Assembly (NCBI GenBank): GCA_020854265.1
Contig: JADZFU010000001.1
Span: forward strand, 1 to 64,000
DNA from: Candidatus Uhrbacteria bacterium
GTDB lineage: Bacteria > Patescibacteriota > Patescibacteriia > 2-12-FULL-60-25
Direction: 5' to 3'
Length of the DNA: 64,000 bases
Shown: one piece after another, positions 44,009-51,734 of the stretch
How positions within the stretch are numbered: the stretch's first letter is position 1
Layout of the letters: every line of letters begins with the position of its first letter
The notes under the pieces: generated by a model
The model's database searches: none
What the model saw: only the letters and a program-made list of their open reading frames with translations
What the model was told of the DNA's origin: nothing
Position numbers and translations under genes: made by a program

Positions 44009-45544
44009 ATGGATTCTTTCATGCTCGGCCTAATTATGGCCGTAGTGGGTATTGGGGTAGGCGCGGCTATTGGCTATGCCATCCGCGAACACAAGAGCAA
44101 ACGCGGACTCGAAGAAGCAGAAAAGCGCGCACAGGAATTGGTTGTCGCCGCAGAATTGAAGCAGAACGAAGCCTTGGCCAAGGCAAAAGAGAAAGCGATC
44201 AAGATTATCGAGGAAGCCCGCTTGGAGGAAAAGCGCGCATTTGAGGATCTCAAAAAACAGCAGGCAGCTTTGACTGAACGCGAGAGCATGTTTGGCCAAA
44301 AACTTCTGGATATTGATAAAGCCAAGAGCGAGGTCGAAGCGGCTCAAAAGCGTTTAGAGGAAGCCCACGCCCACGTTGAAAGCATCAAGCGCGAAGCGAT
44401 CACAAAACTTGAACAGGCAGCCGGCATGAAGCGCGAAGACGCGCTCTCCAAACTCATGAGCATGGTTGAGGATGAACAGCAGGAAAACCTGCTTGGACGT
44501 ATGCGCAAATTGGATGATATGACGGCCGATGAGATTGACCGGAAAGCGAAAAGCATTTTGGCCTCCGCCATCCAGCGCCAAGCGTCTTCGCATGTAACGG
44601 AAACGACCACGACCTATGTGGAGCTCCCTACGGAAGAGATGAAAGGCCGCATCATCGGACGCGAAGGCCGCAATATCAAGGCGATCGAGCTTTTGACAGG
44701 CTGCGAGCTTATTATCGATGACACGCCGGGTGCAGTGACGGTTTCCGGTTTCTCCCCTATCCGCCGCCAAGTTGCCAAGCGCGCGCTCGAAAAATTGATT
44801 GCTGACGGACGCATCCACCCGGGGCGTATCGAAGAATTTGTTGAAGAGGCAAAACGAGATCTGCAAGTCGACATTAAAAAAGCTGGCGAAGATGCTTTGT
44901 ATGAACTCGGACTCCCGACCGCCACGATTGATCCCAAGGTCGTGCAGATTTTGGGACGTTTGAAGTTCCGCACCAGCTATGGCCAGAATGCACTTCTACA
45001 TTCCATGGAAGTAGCCAAGCTCTCCGCGATTTTGGCTGAAGAATTGAAGGCTGATGTGTACGTATGCAAACTTGGCGGCCTCTTACACGATATCGGCAAA
45101 GCCGTTGACCACGACATGCAGGGCTCGCATCCGGAGCTCGGATACCAGATCATGCAGAAATACGGTTTCCCGGAAGAGATCTGCTACCAAAGCATCGGAC
45201 ATCATGAAGATAAACCGAAGACGCTCGAGGCTATTATCGTGAAAGCAGCTGATGCGATTTCCGGCGCACGTCCGGGAGCACGCAAGGACTCGCTCGAATT
45301 TTACGTGAAGCGCTTGCAGGACTTGGAAAATGTCGCCAAGAGCTTTGAGGGCGTTGAAAAGGTGTATGCCATCCAAGCCGGTCGTGAAATCCGCGTCTTT
45401 GTGAATCCGAAGCAGATCAATGATTACGCCGCCATGCAGCTTGCCAAGAATATCGCGAAGAAAGTAGAGGCTGAACTCAAATTCCCCGGTGAAGTCCGCG
45501 TGACCGTGATCCGCGAGACGCGTGTTATTGAGTACGCGAAATAA
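44009..45544 (+). CDS. rny: Ribonuclease Y
   Basis: Membrane-anchored endoribonuclease that starts mRNA decay. The 511-residue product has an N-terminal membrane helix (4-24), a long coiled coil (about 30-180), a KH domain (GRIIGREGRNIKAIELLTG) and an HD domain (LLHSMEVAKLSAILA, LLHDIGKAVDHD). It ends in the family tail VRVTVIRETRVIEYAK. Start ATG 44009 places the membrane helix at the N-terminus. It lies 22 nt after truB and 3 nt before the GNAT gene. Confidence 0.96.
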   Translation: MDSFMLGLIMAVVGIGVGAAIGYAIREHKSKRGLEEAEKRAQELVVAAELKQNEALAKAKEKAIKIIEEARLEEKRAFEDLKKQQAALTERESMFGQKLLDIDKAKSEVEAAQKRLEEAHAHVESIKREAITKLEQAAGMKREDALSKLMSMVEDEQQENLLGRMRKLDDMTADEIDRKAKSILASAIQRQASSHVTETTTTYVELPTEEMKGRIIGREGRNIKAIELLTGCELIIDDTPGAVTVSGFSPIRRQVAKRALEKLIADGRIHPGRIEEFVEEAKRDLQVDIKKAGEDALYELGLPTATIDPKVVQILGRLKFRTSYGQNALLHSMEVAKLSAILAEELKADVYVCKLGGLLHDIGKAVDHDMQGSHPELGYQIMQKYGFPEEICYQSIGHHEDKPKTLEAIIVKAADAISGARPGARKDSLEFYVKRLQDLENVAKSFEGVEKVYAIQAGREIRVFVNPKQINDYAAMQLAKNIAKKVEAELKFPGEVRVTVIRETRVIEYAK

Positions 45545-45547
45545 GCT

Positions 45548-45925
45548 ATGGAGATCCGTGATGGCGTGGAAGTAATTCCAGATGTTGAGGATTTTTTTGT
45601 CGGTTGGACGAAACGCCCTACACAGGAAGTTTTCAAAAACATTCTAAAAAATTCCGATGTGGTTGTAGCTGCCGTCGACGAAACAGGAACGGTTGTAGGA
45701 TTTGCAACCGCCCTGACCGATCATGCGTTAGCGGCTTATATCTCGCTTATTGAAGTGCTGCCTGAGCATCAGGGAAAAGGGATCGGGAAGGCCATGACAG
45801 ACCGCATCATCGAGCGCCTAGGTAATATCTACATGATAGATACGGTTTGTGATGAGAATCTTGTCGGGTTTTACGAGAAGTTTGGAATGAAACGCGGGAT
45901 CGCGATGATGAAGAGAAATTATTGA
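45548..45925 (+). CDS. GNAT family N-acetyltransferase
   Basis: A 125-residue acetyl-CoA-dependent transferase of unknown substrate. GNAT motif A is EVLPEHQGKGIGKAMTD (the Q-x2-G-x-G/A pyrophosphate loop), and motif B is ENLVGFYEKFGMKRG. The fold is complete but short. It is 3 nt after rny, so probably co-transcribed. Confidence 0.85.
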   Translation: MEIRDGVEVIPDVEDFFVGWTKRPTQEVFKNILKNSDVVVAAVDETGTVVGFATALTDHALAAYISLIEVLPEHQGKGIGKAMTDRIIERLGNIYMIDTVCDENLVGFYEKFGMKRGIAMMKRNY

Positions 45926-46078
45926 TTAACTCTCTAAAACTCATTACATATTTTCGCTTAAATTAGCTAAATTTTTAATTGAAAGATTTTTATCTCTTGA
46001 CCTTCCACAAGCAATCTATTGCGCAACTTAGCGAAAAAATGTAAGGTGTTCCCATCAATCACTCAATATCCTTTTCCT
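45926..46078. other. AT-rich upstream region of the HU gene
   Basis: About 150 nt, much more AT-rich than its surroundings, with A/T tracts near 45955-45990. TTGACC (45997-46002) may be a -35 box; no -10 at 17 nt is convincing. No RNA gene seen. Confidence 0.3.
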
Positions 46079-46399
46079 ATGAACAAGGCAGAGCTCATCA
46101 ACTACCTGTCCGAGAAGGTCGGCGTTACCAAGAAACAGGCCGAAGACATGGTCGAAGCATTCGTCGATGTCGTCACCTCTACGCTCAAGAGCGGCGGTGA
46201 AGTAAATATCGCCGGTTTCGGTGCTTTCATGGCTAAGACGCGCGCTGCACGCATGGGCGTCAACCCGCAGAACCCGACGGAAAAGATCCAGATCAATGCC
46301 GTCACGGTTCCGAAATTCAAGGCTGGTAAGGGATTGAAGGATGCCCTCAAGGGCAGCGGCACGGCTTCGGCCGCTCCGAGCGCTCCGGCCTCGATGTAA
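46079..46399 (+). CDS. HU family DNA-binding protein
   Basis: Histone-like nucleoid protein. The 106-residue product begins MNKAELINYLSEKVGVTKKQ, has the GGEVNIAGFGAFMAKTRAAR arm region and PKFKAGKGLKDAL, followed by a short Ala/Ser/Pro tail of about 14 residues beyond the usual 90. Start ATG 46079, preceded by TTTTCCT. Followed by a strong terminator, so single-gene unit. Confidence 0.94.
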   Translation: MNKAELINYLSEKVGVTKKQAEDMVEAFVDVVTSTLKSGGEVNIAGFGAFMAKTRAARMGVNPQNPTEKIQINAVTVPKFKAGKGLKDALKGSGTASAAPSAPASM

Positions 46400-46402
46400 G
46401 GC

Positions 46403-46438
46403 AAAAAAAACTCCTCCGACATCGGAGGAGTTTTTTTT
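46403..46438. terminator. Bidirectional terminator between HU and proS
   Basis: AAAAAAAACTCCTCCGA pairs with TCGGAGGAGTTTTTTTT; A- and T-runs on both sides. Confidence 0.85.
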
Positions 46439-47711
46439 ATTTCTCTTCTACGAATGATTCGACCTCATCCTCGACATCCCCGATTTTGACAAGCCGAGCT
46501 TCCGAGTCCGCTCTCCCCTTCCACTCGACCGAATCTTCTTTCAAGGTTTTTTCCGAAATGACGATTCGTAGCGGCAATCCGATCAAATCGGCATTGGCAA
46601 ATTTTTCTCCGGGAGAGGCATCCGCACGGTCATCCCATAAGACCTCGATCCCCTCGTCGGAAAGCGCTTCGTAGATTTCCTGCGAGACGGTATTGATACG
46701 GGTTTGGACAGCCTCGTCTTTTGATTTTAGCGAAGCGAGATACACGTGGAATGGCGCGACGGATTTTGGCCAGACAATTCCTTTGTCGTCGTGATGCGTC
46801 TCGACGATTGCACCGACAAGACGCGAGGTCCCGATTCCGTAGCATCCCATTAACACGCGCTGTTTTTCGCCGGCATCATTGGTGATGTCGAGCTTGAATG
46901 CATCCGTGTATTTTGTTCCGAGATCAAAAATATTTCCGACTTCGACGCCTTTCATCTGCGCCAAGCTGCCATTGCATTTTGGACACGTATCGCCAGCTTT
47001 GTATGTGGCAACTTCCTCGTTTTGTCCGAACTCGCAGTTTTCACACGCGATCAACTTGTCTTCTCCGGCATCGGTAAGCGCCTGAAACTCGTGCGAGATA
47101 TTCTTGGTAAAAATACCGCCGCTGGCCTGCACAACTTTCACCTTTAAGCCGCAACGGGCATACGCTTTTACATATGCTTCGAGCGTCTTGTTATAGAATT
47201 CCGTGAGACTCTCTTGTGTTGTGTGAAAGCTGTACATGTCTTTCATGCGGAACTCGCGTCCGCGCAGAACTCCAGACTTGGCCCGCAATTCGTCGCGGAA
47301 TTTGGTATTGATCTGGTAGGTCGCAAACGGAAGATCCTTGTACGACTCCACGAATTTTTGTACGAGCGGGGTGACGACTTCTTCGTGTGTGCAGCCTAAT
47401 GCATATTCTTTTCCGGTTTGTGATTCCAACTTGAAGAGAATGTCGACCCCTTCCCAGCGGTCGGTGGTCTCCCAGTATTCTTTTGGCTGGAGTGAAGGCA
47501 TGAACACTTCCTGCGCACCGAGTGCGTCCATCTCTTCGCGGATGATTTGCTCAACCTTGCGCAAGGTCCGGAGCCCAAGCGGCAGCCATGTATACACACC
47601 GGCCATCTCTTGGTCGACAAACCCGGCCTGCGAAAGGTACTTCGCATTCACGGAGTCGGTATCATGAGGGGCGTTTTTGGATGTTTTGCTGAACAGCTTG
47701 GAATAGCGCAT
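46437..47711 (-). CDS. proS: Prolyl-tRNA synthetase, short form without the editing insert
   Basis: Charges tRNA-Pro. The 424-residue product has the class II core: motif 2 TKFRDELRAKSGVLRGREFRM-type region (residues about 140-160) and motif 3 GCYGIGTSRLVGAI, plus an anticodon-binding domain at the C-terminus. In place of the roughly 180-residue INS editing domain between motifs 2 and 3 there is only a small four-cysteine zinc ribbon (CENCEFGQNEE, TCPKCNGS). E. coli ProRS is 572 residues. Start ATG 47711 (MRYSKLFS). Confidence 0.94.
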   Translation of the reverse strand: MRYSKLFSKTSKNAPHDTDSVNAKYLSQAGFVDQEMAGVYTWLPLGLRTLRKVEQIIREEMDALGAQEVFMPSLQPKEYWETTDRWEGVDILFKLESQTGKEYALGCTHEEVVTPLVQKFVESYKDLPFATYQINTKFRDELRAKSGVLRGREFRMKDMYSFHTTQESLTEFYNKTLEAYVKAYARCGLKVKVVQASGGIFTKNISHEFQALTDAGEDKLIACENCEFGQNEEVATYKAGDTCPKCNGSLAQMKGVEVGNIFDLGTKYTDAFKLDITNDAGEKQRVLMGCYGIGTSRLVGAIVETHHDDKGIVWPKSVAPFHVYLASLKSKDEAVQTRINTVSQEIYEALSDEGIEVLWDDRADASPGEKFANADLIGLPLRIVISEKTLKEDSVEWKGRADSEARLVKIGDVEDEVESFVEEK

Positions 47712-47740
47712 AACGCGCAAACAATAGAACAAAAAGAAGA

Positions 47741-47766
47741 CCCCGACAAGCGAATGCTTGCCGGGG
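47741..47766 (-). terminator. Terminator of the membrane protein gene at 47779
   Basis: CCCCG-CAAGC and GCTTG-CGGGG form an interrupted 10-bp stem; on the minus strand it is followed by TCTTCTTTTTG. Confidence 0.7.
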
Positions 47767-47778
47767 CCAGGTACGAAC

Positions 47779-48423
47779 TCAGGCGGGCGAGGGCTGGAGA
47801 CCGCCGTAGCGGATGCGCGTGCTCTCGGCCTGCGCTCTGGCCGAAGACATGATGATCGAGGCGGTTGTGAGAATACCGCCGACCAAGGCGATGACTACCA
47901 GGACGACCGCGACCAAGAGCAGCTTGCCGCGAGCATCCCCGTTGCCGGAGAACAGCTTGCCGAGGTGGTTTGCGAAGGTCGGCACGGCCCGCGCAGCCTC
48001 GACCATGTTGTGTAGCTGGGCGAGCGTGTTGTAGCCGGCGAACGCGCCGCTCCCGAACGTGCGTTCACGGTAGAAGCCGGCCCAAGACTGCATGGTGATG
48101 GCGAGCCCGGAGCCCAGCACGGGAAAAATGATCACCAGGTATCCCAGCTCGAACGAGGCGATCACCGCATCGTGCGGAACCAGCAAGCCGTGCTCGCCGG
48201 TGGCCGGATCCTGTCCGTACGGGATCATGTTCCCGACCACGGCGAGGACGATGAGGTAGCACCAGGTGAAGCCGCATGCCGACATGACGGCGCCCATCCA
48301 GACCATGAAACGAGCGAAGCCCCCAGCCAACTTGGCCTCGTTCCAGCTCCGTCCGCAGGACCACGCATTGAACCAAGAGATGGCGAAGTTGAGGAGTAGG
48401 AGCAGTAGAATGATGGCGATCAT
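47779..48423 (-). CDS. Multi-pass membrane protein of unknown function
   Basis: A 214-residue, visibly GC-rich gene. Four membrane segments are evident (about 1-21, 38-66, 88-113, 168-195) with a short extracytoplasmic loop containing PYGQDPATGEHG, and a small C-terminal tail. No family recognised. A strong Shine-Dalgarno site AGGAGG lies 4 nt before the ATG, unlike the core genes. It has its own promoter (48444-48472) and terminator. Confidence 0.65.
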   Translation of the reverse strand: MIAIILLLLLLNFAISWFNAWSCGRSWNEAKLAGGFARFMVWMGAVMSACGFTWCYLIVLAVVGNMIPYGQDPATGEHGLLVPHDAVIASFELGYLVIIFPVLGSGLAITMQSWAGFYRERTFGSGAFAGYNTLAQLHNMVEAARAVPTFANHLGKLFSGNGDARGKLLLVAVVLVVIALVGGILTTASIIMSSARAQAESTRIRYGGLQPSPA

Positions 48424-48443
48424 GACCCCTCCTTGGCGACATA

Positions 48444-48472
48444 TTCATATCAAAATATTCCACTTTTGTCAA
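48444..48472 (-). promoter_or_regulatory. Promoter of the membrane protein gene
   Basis: Minus-strand TTGACA (48472 to 48467), 17-nt spacer, TATGAA (48449 to 48444) preceded by TGA. Confidence 0.6.
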
Positions 48473-48491
48473 CGGTATGCGTAGAAAAAAA

Positions 48492-48515
48492 ACGACCCGA
48501 CAGGCGTCGGGTCGT
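48492..48515 (-). terminator. Terminator of sigma factor gene 1
   Basis: ACGACCCGAC pairs with GTCGGGTCGT around AGGC; on the minus strand TTTTTTTT follows. Confidence 0.85.
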
Positions 48516-48519
48516 TGAG

Positions 48520-49590
48520 TTACGCCGCATCGGCGGCGAGCTGACGTTCCAGCTCTTCGATGGAGTCGAGAATGGCTTCGACCTCCTCCTTGTCTACGCC
48601 GCGGCGGCGCAGGGCTACCGACTCGAGCTGGCGGATGCGCTCGCGCGTGAGTCCGTGCTCCTCGCCTGTCTCCTGAAGCGTGAGTGCCTCTTGATGACGG
48701 TACTCGCCGCAACCGAAGCGGGCTCGGAGAATCCTGGCATGCCTGGGATCGTTCCCGGGCAAATCGCCCATGATGTACGCAAGCTCCTTACGAAGCTCAG
48801 CAAGCGCTTCACGAGCAAATGCCAATTGGTCCGGCTTCGATTTCGGGTCGTGCATGAAATCGAGAAGAGTGGAAGAATCCGAGTCGCTTGCATCTACATG
48901 CGCATCGAGCGAGGCCCCGGTGCCGAATCCCGGCTCTTCGAGAAACCGGTGGACCGTCTTTCGGGTGATGCGCTTGGCTTCGCCCAACGGCGAATTTTGC
49001 GCCAGCGCGAGCAGCTCTTCCTCGTTTGGACGGCGGCCGTGCTTGGTCCGGAATCCGTCGACGAGTCGTACGAGGATGCCAAATTGGTCCTGCACATGGT
49101 GCGGGAGAGCAAAGACCCTGAAACTATTGCACTGGCGCAGAGCGAAGCGCATCTTGTGCCGCACCCAGTGCATGGCATAGGTGCTGAATCGCAGACCGCG
49201 CTCCGGTTCGAAGCGCTCGAGCGCCCGCACGATACCGAGCTGACCCTCTTGGATCAGATCCATGACGGATAGTCCGCGGCCGACGTAGAACCCGACCACG
49301 CTGACCGTGAGCCGCATGTTTCCGCGGAAGAGCGGCTCGCGCAATGCGTTGCGCTTGGACAAGGTTGCCGCATGCTGGCGAACCAGCGCTTCCGGCGGAC
49401 CATCCATGGAATCACGAAAAGGTTCCAATTCCTTTTCTAGATGTTCCAGCTCTTGCTGCACCGGCAGAAATTGTCGGATGCGCCGGTCGAACTCGGCATG
49501 ATCCATCACCGGATAACGGCTGATCATGCGAATGTAATCGTTCAACTCTTGATGTTCGTGCGGAAGGAGCCGACGCGCAGCGCGGGCCAT
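48520..49590 (-). CDS. Sigma-70 family RNA polymerase sigma factor (first of two)
   Basis: A 356-residue promoter-recognition subunit. Region 2 is clear at about 88-155 (DLIQEGQLGIVRALERFEPE, RGLRFSTYAMHWVRHKMRFA); region 3 is about 165-240; region 4 is at about 285-330 (ALTLQETGEEHGLTRERIRQ). Region 1.1 is missing. In region 2.4, which reads the -10 box, the usual TWWIR is MHWVR, so altered specificity is likely. The ATG at 49590 has AAGGAGG a few nt upstream and is preferred to longer extensions. The gene is GC-rich and monocistronic. Confidence 0.88.
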   Translation of the reverse strand: MARAARRLLPHEHQELNDYIRMISRYPVMDHAEFDRRIRQFLPVQQELEHLEKELEPFRDSMDGPPEALVRQHAATLSKRNALREPLFRGNMRLTVSVVGFYVGRGLSVMDLIQEGQLGIVRALERFEPERGLRFSTYAMHWVRHKMRFALRQCNSFRVFALPHHVQDQFGILVRLVDGFRTKHGRRPNEEELLALAQNSPLGEAKRITRKTVHRFLEEPGFGTGASLDAHVDASDSDSSTLLDFMHDPKSKPDQLAFAREALAELRKELAYIMGDLPGNDPRHARILRARFGCGEYRHQEALTLQETGEEHGLTRERIRQLESVALRRRGVDKEEVEAILDSIEELERQLAADAA

Positions 49591-49621
49591 CCTGTCCTCC
49601 TTGGGTGAAAGAACCTCTCTA

Positions 49622-49630
49622 TCCATAGCA
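49622..49630 (-). promoter_or_regulatory. Probable extended -10 of sigma factor gene 1
   Basis: Minus-strand TGC-TATGGA starts within the T-run of the tRNA-Lys terminator, about 30 nt before the ATG of the sigma gene. Confidence 0.4.
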
Positions 49631-49655
49631 AAACCCCCGCCTTTTGGCGAGGGTT
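49631..49655 (-). terminator. tRNA-Lys terminator
   Basis: On the minus strand an 8-bp stem ACCCTCGCC/GGCGGGGGT with an AAAA loop is followed by TTTT. Confidence 0.75.
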
Positions 49656-49660
49656 CTACA

Positions 49661-49736
49661 TGGTGCAGCGGCTGGGGGTCGAACCCAGGACCTTGGGCTT
49701 AAGAGGCCCCTGCTCTACCAGCTGAGCTACCGCTGC
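49661..49736 (-). tRNA. tRNA-Lys (anticodon CUU)
   Basis: A full cloverleaf: acceptor GCAGCGG/CCGCTGC, D-arm GCTC...GAGC, anticodon loop CTCTTAA with CUU at 34-36, T-arm CTGGG-TTCGACC-CCCAG, discriminator A and encoded CCA. The anticodon stem has one mismatch at its base (27-43). Reads AAG codons. Confidence 0.93.
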
Positions 49737-49756
49737 AAACGGTTAAAACATGCCAG

Positions 49757-49785
49757 ATCATAGCCAAGCTTGACCTATCTGTCAA
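49757..49785 (-). promoter_or_regulatory. tRNA-Lys promoter
   Basis: Minus-strand TTGACA (49785 to 49780), 17-nt spacer, TATGAT (49762 to 49757), about 20 nt before the mature tRNA. A plus-strand TTGACC (49770-49775) inside the spacer may serve the divergent sigma gene. Confidence 0.7.
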
Positions 49786-49806
49786 TTCAATGGAATCTAC
49801 CGCTGC

Positions 49807-51075
49807 TTGGAAAAGGATGATACCGATACCCAAGACATTGTTACCGGACCTTCACAAGCCGAAGCCGCAGCCATCGAGCAAGAGCTCGAAGAGGATCTGC
49901 GGCAAGCGCCAAGAGAAGCCGAGCTCGCTGCCGGCATGAGGTCTCCTCTCGGCCTTTTGGTGAAGGCTATGAGGCAATACCCGCCTATCCGTAACCGGCT
50001 GGAGTTCAATGCGCTGTTCGCGCGCTATAAATCCGCCGCGAACGGCCAAGAGCGAAAGCGTATCGAGTCCGAGATCGTCTACCGAAATATCGGCCTCGTC
50101 ATCGCGATAGCAAAACGTTATCTGGGGAACGGCCTCCCGCTTGAAGACCTGGTCCAAGCCGGGATCATGGCCATGCTCGAAGGAGCTTTGCCAAGGTACG
50201 AACATGAACGCGGACTCCAGTTTTCCACCTATGCAACCTGGTGGATCAGACATGGAGTCATGCGCGAGATCCAAGACAGGCGTACGGACCGACCCTGCCG
50301 CGTGCCCGTGCATGCACAGGAACGGTGGTATTTCTTGAAAAAAATTTCGTCACGATTTGCCGCGCAGCATAGCCGCTATCCGACCTTGAAAGAATTGTCG
50401 GAAATCACCGGCCTTCCGATCGACAGGCTCGAGGAATTACGCGTCACCGATTCGCTTTTCAACCGCAGACCAGCCTCTTTGGACGCGCCGTTCGGCGACA
50501 GCGACGATACGCTCTTGGACGTGGTCGATTCCGGTATCGAAAGCCATGAAATGCCTTTGGACCGCGAGTGGATCCGTACAAAACAGAGCGAGGCGATGAA
50601 GTGCCTCAACGAGCTGGGGACATTCCGCGAGGATATCCTCAAGTACCGTTTCGGACTCGGGGTTCCGATCAAGACGCTGCAGGAGATCGGCCAAGGCTAC
50701 AATTTGACGCGCGAACGGATCAGGCAAATTGAAGCCGATACGATCGCCAGAATATCGAAGCGGCTCAAGGTGGACAAAGCGGTGGTCAGTGCTTTGTTCC
50801 AGCTCATCGGAGACGGCGACCTCATTCCCGAATCCGTCAGAAACGTCCATCCTGATACGATCAGGGGCGAAGCGCTTGATACCGCGTATCGCATCCTGAC
50901 CGAGCATCTGCATGCCCGTACCGAGTACAAGCAAGTATCGGTTCCGGCAGCTGCAAGGACTTTGTCGCATCGAATGGAGATCGACTTGTCCGAGAGCCGT
51001 GCGCTTTTGGAACTTCTGGCCGTAGCTGGAAGAATCAGCCCGGTCCAAGCTGATGAGAGCGTGTTCCTAACCTGA
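49807..51075 (+). CDS. Sigma-70 family sigma factor with C-terminal extension (second of two)
   Basis: A 422-residue sigma factor. An acidic N-terminal part (1-45) is followed by region 2 (about 85-160: EDLVQAGIMAMLEGALPRYE, LQFSTYATWWIRHGVMREIQ), region 3 (165-240) and region 4 (260-320: TLQEIGQGYNLTRERIRQIE). About 100 residues (321-422) follow region 4.2, where nearly all sigma-70 proteins stop; this tail has no recognised motif. The start is TTG at 49807, the first possible codon; the next in-frame ATG, at 49936, would remove 43 residues. Divergent from tRNA-Lys and sigma gene 1. Confidence 0.87.
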   Translation: MEKDDTDTQDIVTGPSQAEAAAIEQELEEDLRQAPREAELAAGMRSPLGLLVKAMRQYPPIRNRLEFNALFARYKSAANGQERKRIESEIVYRNIGLVIAIAKRYLGNGLPLEDLVQAGIMAMLEGALPRYEHERGLQFSTYATWWIRHGVMREIQDRRTDRPCRVPVHAQERWYFLKKISSRFAAQHSRYPTLKELSEITGLPIDRLEELRVTDSLFNRRPASLDAPFGDSDDTLLDVVDSGIESHEMPLDREWIRTKQSEAMKCLNELGTFREDILKYRFGLGVPIKTLQEIGQGYNLTRERIRQIEADTIARISKRLKVDKAVVSALFQLIGDGDLIPESVRNVHPDTIRGEALDTAYRILTEHLHARTEYKQVSVPAAARTLSHRMEIDLSESRALLELLAVAGRISPVQADESVFLT

Positions 51076-51106
51076 ACCCCGTCCGATTGCTACTGGACGG
51101 GGTTTT
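51075..51106 (+). terminator. Terminator of sigma factor gene 2
   Basis: AACCCCGTCC pairs with GGACGGGGTT, followed by TTGCTAT; the same tail carries TGC-TATCTT (51113-51121), a possible -10 for the tRNA downstream. Confidence 0.8.
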
Positions 51107-51132
51107 GCTATCTGCTATCTTCATTCCGCTTG

Positions 51133-51209
51133 CACTCGTAGCTCAGCTGGATAGAGCACTTCCCTCCGAAGGAAGGGGTCAGACGTTCGAATCGTCTCGA
51201 GTGCACCAT
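51133..51209 (+). tRNA. tRNA-Arg (anticodon CCG)
   Basis: Acceptor GCACTCG/CGAGTGC, D-arm GCTC...GAGC, anticodon stem CTTCC/GGAAG with loop CTCCGAA (CCG at 34-36), T-arm AGACG-TTCGAAT-CGTCT, discriminator A and encoded CCA. Reads CGG codons. Confidence 0.95.
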
Positions 51210-51213
51210 AATA

Positions 51214-51242
51214 AAACCCTCCGCAGACCGCGGAGGGTTTTA
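51214..51242. terminator. Bidirectional terminator between tRNA-Arg and the next gene
   Basis: AAAACCCTCCGC pairs with GCGGAGGGTTTT around AGACC. Confidence 0.8.
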
Positions 51243-51247
51243 TGTAG

Positions 51248-51661
51248 TCAGGTGTTTGACCTGGCGTGACGACTCTTGACCGCGTCGATGAATTTCAGCG
51301 CGCGGCAGAAGAGCGACTTCTTTCCGTTTTCCTGCAGCTCGTCGACAACGCCGATTGAAGGATCTGGCGGAGTCGAACAGGGCGGAATGTACTCCGATTG
51401 ATGACCGCCGGGTTGGCTGTACTCGAAGTAGTGATAGTTCGAGTATTCTGCGTATCCACCATGACGCCGGATGCCACAGGTACTGCAGCGCATGAAGTGC
51501 TTGTGGACGGTGTCATTGCCGTCATTCGACTTGATCGGACAATCGACTTCGTCCTGATCCCAGGTATGCATATCGAGCGAGAACCCGATGCTACCCGGAG
51601 TAGATGGGTCATTCGCCCTCGACAGGACATAGGCATTGGGAACGAAATCTTCTTCCGACAT
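51248..51661 (-). CDS. Small soluble protein with a Cys-x2-Cys motif, unknown
   Basis: A 137-residue protein with no membrane segment or signal peptide. It is rich in Tyr, His and Asp; HFMRCSTCGIRRHGG suggests half of a zinc site, and further single cysteines lie at DEVDCPIK, YIPPCSTP and LFCRALKF. No family recognised. A strong Shine-Dalgarno site GGAGG lies 6 nt before the ATG, and an extended -10 TGGCATAAT is about 40 nt upstream on the minus strand. Terminators bound it on both sides, so it is a single-gene unit. Confidence 0.55.
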   Translation of the reverse strand: MSEEDFVPNAYVLSRANDPSTPGSIGFSLDMHTWDQDEVDCPIKSNDGNDTVHKHFMRCSTCGIRRHGGYAEYSNYHYFEYSQPGGHQSEYIPPCSTPPDPSIGVVDELQENGKKSLFCRALKFIDAVKSRHARSNT

Positions 51662-51702
51662 TCACCGCCTCCAAAGTACTTTCGAGACATTATGCCAGTT
51701 AT

Positions 51703-51728
51703 AAAAACTCCGCCAGAGGCGGAGTTTT
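51703..51728. terminator. Bidirectional terminator
   Basis: AAAACTCCGCC pairs with GGCGGAGTTTT around AGA; serves the coiled-coil protein gene on the minus strand. Confidence 0.8.
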
Positions 51729-51734
51729 ACTTTC

